Positions 27,677 through 36,445 of a DNA stretch of 53,110 bases are shown in pieces (position 1 is the first letter of the stretch; every line of letters begins with the position of its first letter). The notes under the pieces are model-generated. The model searched no databases. It was not told the DNA's origin and saw nothing but the letters and a program-made list of their open reading frames with translations. The position numbers were made by a program, and so were the translations under genes. The stretch is from Propylenella binzhouense (GTDB taxonomy: Bacteria > Pseudomonadota > Alphaproteobacteria > Rhizobiales > Afifellaceae): assembly GCF_009866965.1 (NCBI RefSeq), contig NZ_SPKJ01000020.1, forward strand, positions 1-53,110, in the 5' to 3' direction.

Positions 27677-28386
27677 CAGGCGGCCGCTCCCGACCAGCCG
27701 AAGAGCGGCCCGGAGAAGCCGGCGAGCGAGAGGATCCAGGCCGCGGCGGCAGCGCCGTAGAGGCCGTCGATCCGGTCGAGGACGCCGCCATGCCCCGGGA
27801 TGAGCGAGCCGGAGTCCTTCACGGAGAAGCGCCGCTTGAAGGCGGATTCGAGGAGGTCTCCCGCCTGCGATGCCACGGACAGCACCGCGGCGAGAACTGC
27901 CGCGGCCACAAGCGGCGCCCCGGACGCCGCAGCGACGAGCGCGCCCGCCACGATGCCGGCGAGGAGGCCGGCGACGGCGCCCGACCAAGTCTTGTTCGGC
28001 GAGATGCGCGGCCAGAGCTTCGGCCCGCCGATGGTGCGGCCGCCGAAATAGGCGGCCGTATCGGTCGCCCAGACGATGGCGAAGATGAACACGATTCCGA
28101 TCCAGGCTTCCGGCCCGCCGATGCGCAGGAGCACGAGCCCGGCAGTCGGAATTCCGACATAGAGGAGCCCCAGCGCGATCCAGGCCGCCCGCGCCCCGCC
28201 AACGGTCCGCGCGGTGACCGTCATCCATTCCCCGAAGGCGACGGCCGCGATGGAGATCATCAGGAGCACGTAGGCCACGCCGCCATACCAAGTGAGCGCG
28301 AGGACGAGCGGCACGAGAACGAGCGACGACAGGATCCTGGGTGCGAGATTGCCGGCCGAGCGCGCGCCCGTCTTGGGCTCATTCAC
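27676..28386 (-). CDS. cdsA: Phosphatidate cytidylyltransferase
   Basis: 236 residues from a GTG at 28386 that overlaps the end of uppS by eight bases; this is shorter than the usual 270 or so, mainly at the N-terminus. About seven membrane helices and the family signature [19 protein letters not shown] near the C-terminus are clear, as is [21 protein letters not shown]. It makes CDP-diacylglycerol, the precursor of all phospholipids. Its placement between uppS and dxr is widespread. A longer reading frame upstream is inside uppS and does not resemble the family. Confidence 0.94.
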   Translation of the reverse strand: MNEPKTGARSAGNLAPRILSSLVLVPLVLALTWYGGVAYVLLMISIAAVAFGEWMTVTARTVGGARAAWIALGLLYVGIPTAGLVLLRIGGPEAWIGIVFIFAIVWATDTAAYFGGRTIGGPKLWPRISPNKTWSGAVAGLLAGIVAGALVAAASGAPLVAAAVLAAVLSVASQAGDLLESAFKRRFSVKDSGSLIPGHGGVLDRIDGLYGAAAAAWILSLAGFSGPLFGWSGAAA

Positions 28387-29131
28387 TCCGGATTCCCCCG
28401 AAGCGCCGCTCGCGGCCGGCGAACTCCCGGAGCGCCGCGTCGAAATGCGCGTCGTCGAAATCGGGCCAGAGCACCGGCATGAAGACGAACTCGGCATAGG
28501 CCGCCTGCCAGAGCAGGAAATTGCTGATCCGCTTCTCGCCCGAGGTCCGGATCACGAGGTCCGGATCCGGCGTGCCGGCGGTGTCGAGGCAGGACTGGAA
28601 CAGGTCCGCGCCGATCTCCTCCGCCTTCACCTCCCCGCGCGCCGCCTTCTCCGCGAGCCGCCGCGCTGCCCGGACGATCTCGTCGCGCGCGCCGTAATTG
28701 AACGCCACTTGGAGCACGAGTCCGGTATTCGCGGCCGTCTCCCGCTCGGCCGCCTCGATCAGCTCGCGGATGTCGCCGGGCAGGCCCGTGCGCGCGCCGA
28801 TGACATGGATGCGGACGTTGTTCGCCTTCAGCTCCGAAAGGTCGCGCCGGATGAACAGGCGGAGCAGGTTCAGGAGGTCCTGGATCTCCGATTGCGGCCG
28901 CGACCAGTTCTCGGACGAGAAGCTGAAGAGCGTGAGGTACCGGATGCCCCGCTCGCCGGCATAGCGGACCGCGCGCCGCACGACCTCCACGCCCCGGCGA
29001 TGGCCCTCCGCACGCGGGAGCCCGCGCGCATTCGCCCAGCGCCCGTTGCCGTCCATGATGATCGCGACGTGCCGCGGGATCCGCTCCGGGAGCACAGCCG
29101 GTTCGATCTGCTTCGCGGGAGCGCTTGCCAT
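28379..29131 (-). CDS. uppS: Isoprenyl transferase (undecaprenyl diphosphate synthase)
   Basis: 250 residues. The family motif [20 protein letters not shown] contains the catalytic aspartate (D27), and [15 protein letters not shown] and [19 protein letters not shown] are also conserved. It extends farnesyl diphosphate to the C55 carrier lipid used for peptidoglycan and for the O-antigen made by the locus at 36613-49821. ATG at 29131 is used; a TTG at 29137 has better spacing from GAGGAGG and would add two residues. It is 35 bases after frr. Confidence 0.96.
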   Translation of the reverse strand: MASAPAKQIEPAVLPERIPRHVAIIMDGNGRWANARGLPRAEGHRRGVEVVRRAVRYAGERGIRYLTLFSFSSENWSRPQSEIQDLLNLLRLFIRRDLSELKANNVRIHVIGARTGLPGDIRELIEAAERETAANTGLVLQVAFNYGARDEIVRAARRLAEKAARGEVKAEEIGADLFQSCLDTAGTPDPDLVIRTSGEKRISNFLLWQAAYAEFVFMPVLWPDFDDAHFDAALREFAGRERRFGGIRSE

Positions 29132-29166
29132 CGCCAATCCAGGGCCTCCTCGCCCGTACCAGGCGA

Positions 29167-29727
29167 TCAGACGTGCGTGATCTCTTTCTCCTTCGACGAG
29201 AGCATGTCATCGATCTCCTTAATGAAGGAGTCGGTCATCTTCTGAATCTCGTCGGAGTGAGCCCGGCTCTCATCCTGGCTGATCTCGCTGTTCTTCTCCA
29301 GGCGTTTCAGGGTCTCCATGCCGTCGCGGCGGACGTGCCGGACGGCCACGCGCGCCTGCTCGGCATATTTGTGGGCCACCTTGACGAGCTCCTGCCGGCG
29401 CTGGGCGTTGAGCTCGGGGATCGGGATGCGCAAAAGCGTGCCCTCGACCACCGGGTTGAGGCCTAGATTGGCGTCCCTGATCGCGCGGTCGACCTTGCCG
29501 ACCAGCGTCTGGTCCCAGACCTGGACCGTGATCATGCGCGGCTCGGGCACGCTCACCGTGCCGACCTGGCTGATCGGCATGTTGGTGCCGTAGGCGGGCA
29601 CGACGATCGGATCGAGGAGATTGGCCGAGGCGCGGCCGGTGCGCAGGCCCGAGAGCTCCGTCTTCAGCACGGAGACCGCACCGTGCATGCGCCGATTGAG
29701 ATCGCCGCTGTCGAACCCCTCACTCAT
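29167..29727 (-). CDS. frr: Ribosome recycling factor
   Basis: 186 residues, the standard length. Typical stretches are [39 protein letters not shown] and [33 protein letters not shown]. With EF-G it splits the post-termination ribosome. The ATG at 29727 follows AGGGGAAG. It is 36 bases after pyrH, in the order conserved across bacteria. Confidence 0.98.
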   Translation of the reverse strand: MSEGFDSGDLNRRMHGAVSVLKTELSGLRTGRASANLLDPIVVPAYGTNMPISQVGTVSVPEPRMITVQVWDQTLVGKVDRAIRDANLGLNPVVEGTLLRIPIPELNAQRRQELVKVAHKYAEQARVAVRHVRRDGMETLKRLEKNSEISQDESRAHSDEIQKMTDSFIKEIDDMLSSKEKEITHV

Positions 29728-29763
29728 GTTTCTTCCCCTGTTGTCCTGTGCGAGGCACGGAGG

Positions 29764-30501
29764 TCAATTCGCCGAGACCAGCGTCCCGACGGCCTCGCCG
29801 GCGACGATGCGCGCAAGCGCGCCCGCCTCGTGGATGTTGAAGACGATTATCGGCAGACGGTTGTCGCGGGCAAGCGCGAAGGCCGCCGTGTCCATGACGG
29901 CGAGCCCCTTCGCGATCGCCTCCTCGTAGCTGACGCGGTCGTACTTGCGGGCGCCGGCGTCGAGGCGCGGATCGGCGGTGTAGACGCCGTCGACCTGCGT
30001 GCCCTTGAGGAGCGCATCGCATTCGAGTTCGAGCGCCCGCAGCGCCGCGCCGCTGTCGGTCGTGAAGAAGGGATTGCCGGTGCCGCCGGCGAGGACCACG
30101 ACGAGCCCCTTGTTCATGTGCCAGGCGGCGCGCCGGTGGATGTAGGTCTCGCAGATCGAGGGCATCTCGATCGCCGACATCGCCCGCGCGTCGACGCCCT
30201 CGTGGACGAGCGCCGCCTCGAGCGCTAGCGCGTTCATGACGGTCGCGAGCATGCCCATGTGGTCGCCGGTGACCCGGTCGCCGCCGCGGGCGGCGATCGC
30301 CATGCCGCGGAAGATGTTGCCGCCGCCGATGACGATCGCGACTTCCGTGCCGGACTTCGACACCTGGGCGATCTCGCTCGCGAACCGGCGGACGGCATTG
30401 TCGTCGATCCCGAACGACTGCTCGCCGACCAGGGCCTCGCCCGAGAGCTTCAGGAGGATCCGCTTCGGCTTCGGCCGACCCATCGTTCCCAAGTGGCCCA
30501 T
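29764..30501 (-). CDS. pyrH: Uridylate kinase
   Basis: 245 residues from an ATG at 30501 that has AGGA five bases upstream; a second ATG at 30483 gives 239 residues and begins closer to the conserved RILLKLSGEALVGEQSFGID. The amino-acid kinase fold is shown by VAIVIGGGNIFRG, GDHMGMLATVMNALAL and VVVLAGGTGNPFFTTDSGAALRA. It phosphorylates UMP to UDP, the precursor of the UDP-sugars used by lipid A and O-antigen synthesis. A stem-loop separates it from tsf upstream. Confidence 0.96.
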   Translation of the reverse strand: MGHLGTMGRPKPKRILLKLSGEALVGEQSFGIDDNAVRRFASEIAQVSKSGTEVAIVIGGGNIFRGMAIAARGGDRVTGDHMGMLATVMNALALEAALVHEGVDARAMSAIEMPSICETYIHRRAAWHMNKGLVVVLAGGTGNPFFTTDSGAALRALELECDALLKGTQVDGVYTADPRLDAGARKYDRVSYEEAIAKGLAVMDTAAFALARDNRLPIIVFNIHEAGALARIVAGEAVGTLVSAN

Positions 30502-30542
30502 CCCCGTCCTGTTGCGCCGCCGGCGCGAGCTCGCATACGCCA

Positions 30543-30571
30543 AGGGCGCCGACAAGTCACGTCGGCGCCCT
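30543..30571 (-). terminator. Stem-loop between tsf and pyrH, possible partial terminator
   Basis: AGGGCGCCGAC (30543-30553) and GTCGGCGCCCT (30561-30571) form a perfect 11-bp stem with a seven-base loop. It starts 24 bases after the tsf stop on the coding strand. Only two T residues follow it, so read-through into pyrH is likely; it may reduce expression of downstream genes relative to rpsB-tsf or protect the upstream message. Confidence 0.55.
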
Positions 30572-30594
30572 CGACTTCCACCGAAGCTTTGCTG

Positions 30595-31521
30595 TCAGCG
30601 CTGGCCGACGGCCGCGGCCACCTCGGCTGCGAAGTCCGCCTCCTCGCGCTCCACGCCCTCGCCGAGGCGGAAGCAGACGAAGCCGGTGAGCGCCACCGGC
30701 GCCCCGACATCCTTCTGCGCGTCGCGCAGCACGGTCTCCACCGACCGCTCGCCGTCGATGACGAAGACCTGCTTCAGGAGCACGGCCTCCTCGTAGAACT
30801 TCCGCAGCCGGCCCTCGACCATCTTGTCGATGATCGCCTCCGGCTTGCCGGATCCGCGCGCCTGCTCGGCATAGACCGCCCGCTCGCGGGCGACGACCGC
30901 CGGGTCGAGGTCGCTCACGTCGAGCGCAAGCGGGCTCGCCGCGGCGACATGCATCGCGATCTGGCGGCCGAGCGCATAGAGCTTGCCGCTGTCGCCGGCG
31001 GAGCGGACGCCGACGATCACGCCGATCTTGCCGAGCCCGGGCGCCGCCGCCGCATGGATGTAGCCGGCGACCACGCCCTCGTCGACTTCGAGGGCGGCGG
31101 AACGGCGGAGCGTCATGTTCTCGCCGATCGTCGCCACCGCGTCGGTGACCGCCGCCTCGACCGTCTTGCCGGATTTCGGCAGCTTCGCGGCCATCACGGC
31201 CTCGAGCGACCCGTCCGTCGTCAGCGCCGCCTCGGCCACCTCGGTCACCAGCGCCTGGAACCGATCGTTCCGGGCGACGAAGTCCGTCTCCGAGTTGAGC
31301 TCGACGATCGCCGCCTTGCGGCCGGCCTCGGCGATCCCGACGAGACCCTCCGCGGCCACGCGCCCGGCCTTCTTCGCCGCCTTGGCGAGGCCCTTCGTGC
31401 GCAGCCAGTCGACGGCGGCTTCCATGTCGCCGCCCGATTCCTGCAGGGCCGTCTTGCAGTCCATCATGCCTGCGCCGGTCTTCTCGCGCAGCTCCTTCAC
31501 CATCTGTGCGGTGATGGCCAT
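30595..31521 (-). CDS. tsf: Elongation factor Ts
   Basis: 308 residues. The N-terminal module has [38 protein letters not shown] and the core carries [17 protein letters not shown], with the TDFV motif that displaces magnesium from EF-Tu. It is the guanine-nucleotide exchange factor for EF-Tu. A GAGGAG precedes the ATG at 31521, 33 bases after the rpsB stop; the pair is co-transcribed in nearly all bacteria. Confidence 0.98.
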   Translation of the reverse strand: MAITAQMVKELREKTGAGMMDCKTALQESGGDMEAAVDWLRTKGLAKAAKKAGRVAAEGLVGIAEAGRKAAIVELNSETDFVARNDRFQALVTEVAEAALTTDGSLEAVMAAKLPKSGKTVEAAVTDAVATIGENMTLRRSAALEVDEGVVAGYIHAAAAPGLGKIGVIVGVRSAGDSGKLYALGRQIAMHVAAASPLALDVSDLDPAVVARERAVYAEQARGSGKPEAIIDKMVEGRLRKFYEEAVLLKQVFVIDGERSVETVLRDAQKDVGAPVALTGFVCFRLGEGVEREEADFAAEVAAAVGQR

Positions 31522-31554
31522 ATTCGCTCCTCGCGTTCTTTCAGGCTGGCGTCG

Positions 31555-32355
31555 TCAGGCGGGGGCGCCGGCAGCGGCTTCGCCCGCGCCCGCGGGGACA
31601 TTCGTGTCGAGCTCCGGCTCGTACGGAACCTCCTCGGAGGCACCCACGTCGACGCCGAGGTCGCCCTGGCTGCGCGAGATGCCGTCGAGCGCGGCGCGCG
31701 AGACGAGATCGCAATAGAGCGCGATCGCCCGGCCCGCATCGTCGTTGCCGGGCACCGGCAGGTTCACGCCGCCCGGGTCGCAATTGGTGTCGACGATCGC
31801 GGCGACCGGAATGCCGAGCCGGCGCGCTTCCTTGATGGCGATCGCCTCCTTGTTCGTGTCGATCACGAAGATGAGGTCGGGAAGCCCGCCCATGTCGCGG
31901 ATGCCGCCGAGATCGCGCTCGAGCTTGTCGCGCTCGCGGGTGAGCGAGAGCCGCTCCTTCTTCGTCAGGCCCTGCGCGCCCTCGGCGAGCATCTGGTCGA
32001 GGTTGCGCAGCCGGTCGATCGAATGCGAGATCGTCTTCCAGTTGGTCAGCATGCCGCCGAGCCAGCGCGAATTGACGTAGTACTGCGCCGAGCGGCGCGC
32101 CGCGTCGGCGAGAGCTTCCTGCGCCTGCCGCTTGGTGCCGACGAACAGGATCCGCCCGCCCTGCGCAACGGTGTCGCTCACGGCCTGCAGCGCCCGGTAG
32201 AGCATCGGCACGGTCTGGGCGAGGTCGATGATGTGGACGTTGTTCCGCTCGCCGAAGATGTAGGGTGCCATCTTCGGGTTCCAGCGGTGCGTTTGATGTC
32301 CGAAATGTGCGCCAGCCTCGAGCAGCTGGCGCATCGTGAAGTCGGGAAGCGCCAT
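31555..32355 (-). CDS. rpsB: 30S ribosomal protein S2
   Basis: 266 residues from the ATG at 32355 ([29 protein letters not shown]), with GGAG eight bases upstream. Conserved parts include [42 protein letters not shown] and [26 protein letters not shown]. The C-terminal tail (residues about 235-266) is Ala/Pro/Glu-rich and longer than in E. coli, as in other alphaproteobacteria. It is the first gene of the long minus-strand block and has a good promoter and a leader that can fold. Confidence 0.98.
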   Translation of the reverse strand: MALPDFTMRQLLEAGAHFGHQTHRWNPKMAPYIFGERNNVHIIDLAQTVPMLYRALQAVSDTVAQGGRILFVGTKRQAQEALADAARRSAQYYVNSRWLGGMLTNWKTISHSIDRLRNLDQMLAEGAQGLTKKERLSLTRERDKLERDLGGIRDMGGLPDLIFVIDTNKEAIAIKEARRLGIPVAAIVDTNCDPGGVNLPVPGNDDAGRAIALYCDLVSRAALDGISRSQGDLGVDVGASEEVPYEPELDTNVPAGAGEAAAGAPA

Positions 32356-32378
32356 TACCAATTCTCCGGTTGTGCCTC

Positions 32379-32431
32379 CGCGGGCCAATGGCTTGCGCCA
32401 CCGGAAAAGCCGGAACAGCTTCGAGCCCGCG
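32379..32431 (-). promoter_or_regulatory. Candidate structured rpsB leader (three-way junction)
   Basis: On the transcribed strand CGCGGGC (32431-32425) pairs with GCCCGCG (32385-32379). Enclosed are two small hairpins placed end to end: CCGG-CTTTT-CCGG (32413-32401) and TGGC-GCAA-GCCA (32400-32389), the latter with a GNRA-type tetraloop. The ribosome-binding site follows about 15 bases later. S2 is known to repress its own mRNA through a leader structure in gammaproteobacteria; a similar role here is inference. Confidence 0.45.
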
Positions 32432-32446
32432 TGCGAGATGGGCGCG

Positions 32447-32474
32447 ATATAGGCGAGAGCGCCGGATTCCGCAA
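32447..32474 (-). promoter_or_regulatory. rpsB-tsf promoter
   Basis: On the minus strand TTGCGG (32474-32469), 16 bases, CTATAT (32452-32447), the exact alphaproteobacterial -10 consensus. It predicts a start near 32440 and a leader of about 85 bases. The region up to pcaB at 32595 holds nothing else I recognise. Confidence 0.65.
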
Positions 32475-32594
32475 TCCCGGCCGCCGGGACATCGGACGGC
32501 GGCGCGGAGGAGCCGGGCGGCGCCCCTCGACCGCCGGAGCGAAAGCGGCCGATCCGGTGTGACAGTGGCGGACGGAACCGCTAGGAACGGCGCC

Positions 32595-33962
32595 ATGACG
32601 ACCGAAGACATCGCGGGATCCCGGCTCTTCTCGCCCATGTTCGCCTCGCAGGCGCTCGGCCGCGTCTTCTCCGATCGGGGCATTCTCGGCGCCATGCTCG
32701 AGGTCGAGGCGGCGCTTGCGGAGGCCGAGGCGGAATGCGGGGTGATTCCCCGCGAGGCCGCGGCCGCGATCCGGGACGCGTGCGATCCCGGCCTCTACGA
32801 CATCGAAGCGATCGGCCGCGGCGCGGCGCTCGGCGGCAACCTTGCGATCCCGCTCGTGAAGGCGCTGACCGCGAAGGTCGAAGCGGACCATCGCGGCTAC
32901 GTGCACTGGGGCGCCACCAGCCAGGACGTGATCGACACGGGCTTCATGCTCCTCGCGCGCACGGCGCTCGCGGAGATCGGGGCGCAGACGCGGTCGGCCA
33001 TGAAGGCGGCGGCGGCTCTCGCGCGCCGGCACCGCGACGCCATCATGCCCGGCAGGACCTGGATGCAGCACGCCTTGCCGATCCCGTTCGGCTACAAGGT
33101 CGCGGTCTGGCTCTCCGGGCTCGCCGCCGCCCACGCGGCGGTCAGGCGGGTGCGGCGCGAGGCGCTCGCCATCCAGTTCGGCGGCGCGGCGGGAACGCTG
33201 GCCGCGCTCCGGAGCGACGGCCTGCAGGTGCGCGCGGCCCTTGCCCGTCGGCTCAGCCTCCCGGAGCCGGCCGTCACCTGGCATGCCGAGCGAAGCCGGA
33301 TTTTCGAGATTGCCGCGGCGCTCGGCCTCCTTTCCGGCGCCTGCGCGAAGATCGCCCTCGACATCCAGCTCCTGATGCAGACGGAGATCGGCGAGGCGCT
33401 GGAGCCGTCGGCGCCCGGCAAGGGCGGGTCGTCGACGATGCCGCACAAGCGCAATCCCGTCGGGTCCGCGGCGGTACGCGCCAACCATCGCCGGATCACC
33501 GGCCTCGTCGCGACGATCGTCTCCGCCCTCGAGCAGGAGCAGGAGCGCGCGCCGGGCGCCTGGCCGGCCGAATGGGAGACGATGCGCGACCTCTTCCTCC
33601 TTGCCGGCGGCAGCGTCGAGCGGACGGCCGCGATGCTCGCCGGCCTGGAGGTCGAAGAGGGGCGGATGCGCGAGAACCTCGACCTCACATTGGGGCTTCC
33701 CCTTGCGGAAAGCCTCATGATGGCGCTCGCGCGGGACATCGGCCGGATGGAGGCGCATCACCGCGTCGAGGCGGCCTCCAGGACGGCTGCGACGAAGCGG
33801 CGGCCGCTCGCGGAGATCGCGAGGTCCGATCCGCAGATTTCGGACGTGCTCGGCGAAGACGAGATCGACGCCGCGCTCGACCCTTCCAATTATCTCGGCT
33901 CCGCGGCGGCGATGATCGAGCGCGCCCTCACCGAGGCAGAACGCGAACTGGAGGCTGACTGA
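32595..33962 (+). CDS. pcaB: 3-carboxy-cis,cis-muconate cycloisomerase
   Basis: 455 residues of the fumarase/aspartase superfamily. The superfamily signature GGSSTMPHKRNPVGS begins at residue 277, and HWGATSQDVIDTGFML (near 104-119) is the second active-site block. It lacks purine-pathway features of adenylosuccinate lyase, and the two following genes complete the protocatechuate branch, which decides the call. It lactonises beta-carboxymuconate. ATG at 32595 with AGGAA upstream; the stop overlaps the pcaD start by one base (TGATG). It is divergent from rpsB. Confidence 0.93.
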   Translation: MTTEDIAGSRLFSPMFASQALGRVFSDRGILGAMLEVEAALAEAEAECGVIPREAAAAIRDACDPGLYDIEAIGRGAALGGNLAIPLVKALTAKVEADHRGYVHWGATSQDVIDTGFMLLARTALAEIGAQTRSAMKAAAALARRHRDAIMPGRTWMQHALPIPFGYKVAVWLSGLAAAHAAVRRVRREALAIQFGGAAGTLAALRSDGLQVRAALARRLSLPEPAVTWHAERSRIFEIAAALGLLSGACAKIALDIQLLMQTEIGEALEPSAPGKGGSSTMPHKRNPVGSAAVRANHRRITGLVATIVSALEQEQERAPGAWPAEWETMRDLFLLAGGSVERTAAMLAGLEVEEGRMRENLDLTLGLPLAESLMMALARDIGRMEAHHRVEAASRTAATKRRPLAEIARSDPQISDVLGEDEIDAALDPSNYLGSAAAMIERALTEAERELEAD

Positions 33963-34750
33963 TGGCTGAATTCACGACGAGCGACGGCGTTGAGATCCAT
34001 TACGAGATCGAGGGGGCGCCGGACGCGCCGCCCCTCCTCTTCTCCAATTCGCTCGGCACGGACCTCCATATGTGGGACAGCCAGATGGCGGCGGCCGGCA
34101 GGCGCTTCCGCGTCGTCCGCTACGACCAGCGCGGACACGGCAAGTCGGGGGCGCCGGAGGGCGCCTATACGATGGAGCGGCTCGGGAAGGACGCGGTCGA
34201 ACTCCTCGACGCCCTGGAGATCGAGCGGACCGCCTATTGCGGGATCTCGATGGGCGGCATGACGGGCATGTGGCTCGCCTCGAACCACCCGCGGCGCTTC
34301 ACGCATGCGGCCTTCTGCAACACGGCGGCGTTCTATCCGTCCAAGGAGATCTGGGACGGACGCATCCGCACCGTCGAGGGCGGCGGGATGGAGAGCCTGA
34401 AGGCGCCGAGCGCGGACCGCTGGTTCACGGCCGGGTTCCGCGAGCAGAACCCGCAGGAGGTCGACCGCCTGCTGGCGACGCTCGTGGCCACCGATCCGGC
34501 CGGCTATATCGGCTGCTGCGCCGCGATCCGCGACATGGATTTCCGCGACAAGCTCGGCCTCATCGAATCGCCGGTGCTCGTGGTGATCGGCGACCATGAC
34601 CTCGCGACCACGCCCGAGCAGGGCCTCGCCGTCGCAGACCACATTCCCGGGGCGCGCGTCCTCAGGATGCCGACCGCCCATCTGTCGAATGTCGAGCGGC
34701 CCGACCTCTTCGAGCAGTCGGTGCTGCCCTATCTCGCCGGGGAGGCCTGA
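33962..34750 (+). CDS. pcaD: 3-oxoadipate enol-lactonase
   Basis: 262 residues, an alpha/beta hydrolase. The nucleophile elbow is CGISMGGM (S96), the acid is in GDHDLATTP (D213) and the histidine in AHLSNVERPD (H240). The oxyanion segment FSNSLGTDLHMWD and YDQRGHGKS are typical of PcaD. It opens the enol-lactone to 3-oxoadipate. It is translationally coupled to pcaB and followed after one base by pcaC. Later genes of the pathway (pcaIJ, pcaF) are not in the window. Confidence 0.94.
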   Translation: MAEFTTSDGVEIHYEIEGAPDAPPLLFSNSLGTDLHMWDSQMAAAGRRFRVVRYDQRGHGKSGAPEGAYTMERLGKDAVELLDALEIERTAYCGISMGGMTGMWLASNHPRRFTHAAFCNTAAFYPSKEIWDGRIRTVEGGGMESLKAPSADRWFTAGFREQNPQEVDRLLATLVATDPAGYIGCCAAIRDMDFRDKLGLIESPVLVVIGDHDLATTPEQGLAVADHIPGARVLRMPTAHLSNVERPDLFEQSVLPYLAGEA

Positions 34751-34751
34751 G

Positions 34752-35129
34752 ATGGCCGATACCTATGAGGCCGGCATGGCGGTGCGGCGTGCGGTTCTCG
34801 GATCGGAGCACGTCGACCGCGCGAATGCCGGGATCACCGCGTTCAACCGCGAGTTCCAGGAGCTCATCACGCGCTATGCCTGGGGCGAGATCTGGACCAG
34901 GCCGGGGCTCGACCGGAAGACCCGCTCCTGCATGGTGATCACCGCCCTCATCGCGCTCGGCCACTGGGACGAGCTCGGCATGCATGTCCGCGCCGCCTTC
35001 AACAACGGCCTCACCGCCGACGACATCAAGGAAGTCATCCTGCAGACGGCGATCTATTGCGGCGTGCCGGCCGCCAATCACGCCTTCAAGATCGCGGCGA
35101 ACACGATCGCGGCGATGGAGGCGCCCTGA
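34752..35129 (+). CDS. pcaC: 4-carboxymuconolactone decarboxylase
   Basis: 125 residues, the usual length of the CMD family. The N-terminus YEAGMAVRRAVLGSEHVDRA and the core LDRKTRSCMVITALIALGHWDELGMHVRAAFNNGLTADDIKEVILQTAIYCGVPAANHAF are strongly characteristic of PcaC. It decarboxylates gamma-carboxymuconolactone to the substrate of PcaD, so pcaB, pcaC and pcaD encode three consecutive steps. GGGGAGG precedes the ATG at 34752. The gene ends convergent with hpf, 28 bases away. Confidence 0.95.
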   Translation: MADTYEAGMAVRRAVLGSEHVDRANAGITAFNREFQELITRYAWGEIWTRPGLDRKTRSCMVITALIALGHWDELGMHVRAAFNNGLTADDIKEVILQTAIYCGVPAANHAFKIAANTIAAMEAP

Positions 35130-35157
35130 GAGAGGCGAGCGGGAGCCGGAGCGGCCC

Positions 35158-35478
35158 TCAGCCGTGCTTGTCCTCGCGGATCTCCCGCTTCGTCCGCCTG
35201 AGCTGCTTCTCGACCTTCGCGAGCGCGGAATCGAAGGCGAGGTAGGCATCCTTCGCCGCCGCCTCCGCGCTCATCATGTCGAGACCGCCCATGCGGATGT
35301 TGACGCTGCAGCGAAACGCGTTCCCCTCGTTCGTGAAGTGGACGGAAGCGGTGTTGAGCCGCTGGAAGTACTTGTCGGCCACCTTCCGGATCTCCTGCTC
35401 GGCATGTTCTCTGATTGCGCTGCCGAGATCGATGCTGGAGCTTCCGACCGTGATGGGCGTGTCCACCTGCTGAGGCAT
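35158..35478 (-). CDS. hpf: Short ribosome hibernation promoting factor
   Basis: 106 residues of the HPF/YfiA/sigma-54 modulation family: ITVGSSSIDLGSAIREHAEQEIRKVADKYFQRL, SVHFTNEGNAFRCSVNIRMGG and AKDAYLAFDSALAKVEKQLRRTKREIREDKHG. It would bind the 30S decoding site in non-growing cells. Most Hyphomicrobiales carry a long form of about 190 residues with a dimerising C-terminal domain; this one ends after the first domain, with a clean TGA. The rpoN neighbourhood usual for hpf is missing. Strong ribosome-binding site GGAGGA eight bases before the ATG. It may be a second copy or stress-specific version. Confidence 0.85.
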   Translation of the reverse strand: MPQQVDTPITVGSSSIDLGSAIREHAEQEIRKVADKYFQRLNTASVHFTNEGNAFRCSVNIRMGGLDMMSAEAAAKDAYLAFDSALAKVEKQLRRTKREIREDKHG

Positions 35479-35549
35479 TCGCTCTTTCCTCCCTGTCTCC
35501 GCGCATCAACGGGGCCGGACCCCGATGGTTTCGCGGCTGGACGGCGCGC

Positions 35550-36440
35550 TCAGGATCTCCGCTGATGTTCGCGGAACTGCTGCGGGGTGAGATCCGTGTA
35601 GCGGCGGAAGTACCGCGAGAAGTGCGCCGGGTCCGTGAAGCCGAGATCGAAGGCGATCTGCCCGACCGTGAAGTCCGTGAAGGCGAGCTGCCGCTTCGCC
35701 TCCAGGACGACGCGGTTGCGCACCATGTGGCCCGGCGTGACCCCCGCGACGCGCTTGGTGTGCTCCGTCAGCCGGTCCACGGTCATTGCAAGCGCATCGG
35801 CATAGTCGCCGACCCGTCGCGTCGTCCTGAACCGCTCCTCGATCAGCCGGCGCAGCCGCTCCATGACGGCGTCCGTGCGCATGACCGGACCCGTGTTCGC
35901 CCCAGCGCCTGCGCTCCGCCTGATGATCTCGACCACGAGCAGCGCGAGCCATGCCCTGACCGCGATCTGCGCCGCCGTGCCGTCCGTCTCGATCTCGGCC
36001 TTCAGCCGCTCCGCGATGCTCCAGACCCGGTCGAAGCGATCGTCCTCCGCGAAGGACAGCACCGGCTTCGTGAAGATCGCCGTCAGGCGGTCGTAGATCG
36101 AGCCGGCCCGGTCGCGCTGCTCCCGCAGCGTATCGCTCGTGAAGGAGAAGACGGCGCCGCCGGCGCCCTCGTGGAAGTCGAAGCCGTGCACGCTCGTCGC
36201 CGGAACGACCACCACGGAGCGCGGTCCGATCGCGCTTTCGGCGCCGTCCATCATCACGGAGCCGCTGCCGACGCGCAGAACGAGGATCTGGTCGAGGTTC
36301 TGATGGCTGTGCGGCTCGATGCGCCAGCCGCCGCGGCGGGCGCGATCCTCGATCGTCTCCACCGAGACGAAATCGAACGGCGTTTCCTGCGGCGTCTCGC
36401 CATAGAGGTGAAACTGGGGAATCGGCCGTGGCACGGGCAT
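35550..36440 (-). CDS. AraC-family transcriptional regulator (PobR-like)
   Basis: 296 residues from the ATG at 36440 (MPVPRPIPQFHLYGE). An N-terminal cupin-like sensor (about 15-120, with GWRIEPHSHQNLDQILVLRVGSG) and a C-terminal double helix-turn-helix (VGDYADALAMTVDRLTEHTKRVAGVTPGHMV; VGQIAFDLGFTDPAHFSRYFRRYTDLTP) are plain. The overall plan resembles PobR-type activators of 4-hydroxybenzoate use. It lies 71 bases upstream of hpf on the same strand, facing the pca genes, so control of pcaBDC is a reasonable guess but not shown. No ribosome-binding site precedes the ATG; the promoter nearly abuts it. Confidence 0.88.
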   Translation of the reverse strand: MPVPRPIPQFHLYGETPQETPFDFVSVETIEDRARRGGWRIEPHSHQNLDQILVLRVGSGSVMMDGAESAIGPRSVVVVPATSVHGFDFHEGAGGAVFSFTSDTLREQRDRAGSIYDRLTAIFTKPVLSFAEDDRFDRVWSIAERLKAEIETDGTAAQIAVRAWLALLVVEIIRRSAGAGANTGPVMRTDAVMERLRRLIEERFRTTRRVGDYADALAMTVDRLTEHTKRVAGVTPGHMVRNRVVLEAKRQLAFTDFTVGQIAFDLGFTDPAHFSRYFRRYTDLTPQQFREHQRRS

Positions 36441-36445
36441 GGCCC

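Noticed and set aside
27677-28291. Fusion of Dxr with an upstream domain
   Set aside because: The open upstream frame lies over cdsA, which has full family motifs in its own frame; Dxr begins at the conserved [14 protein letters not shown].
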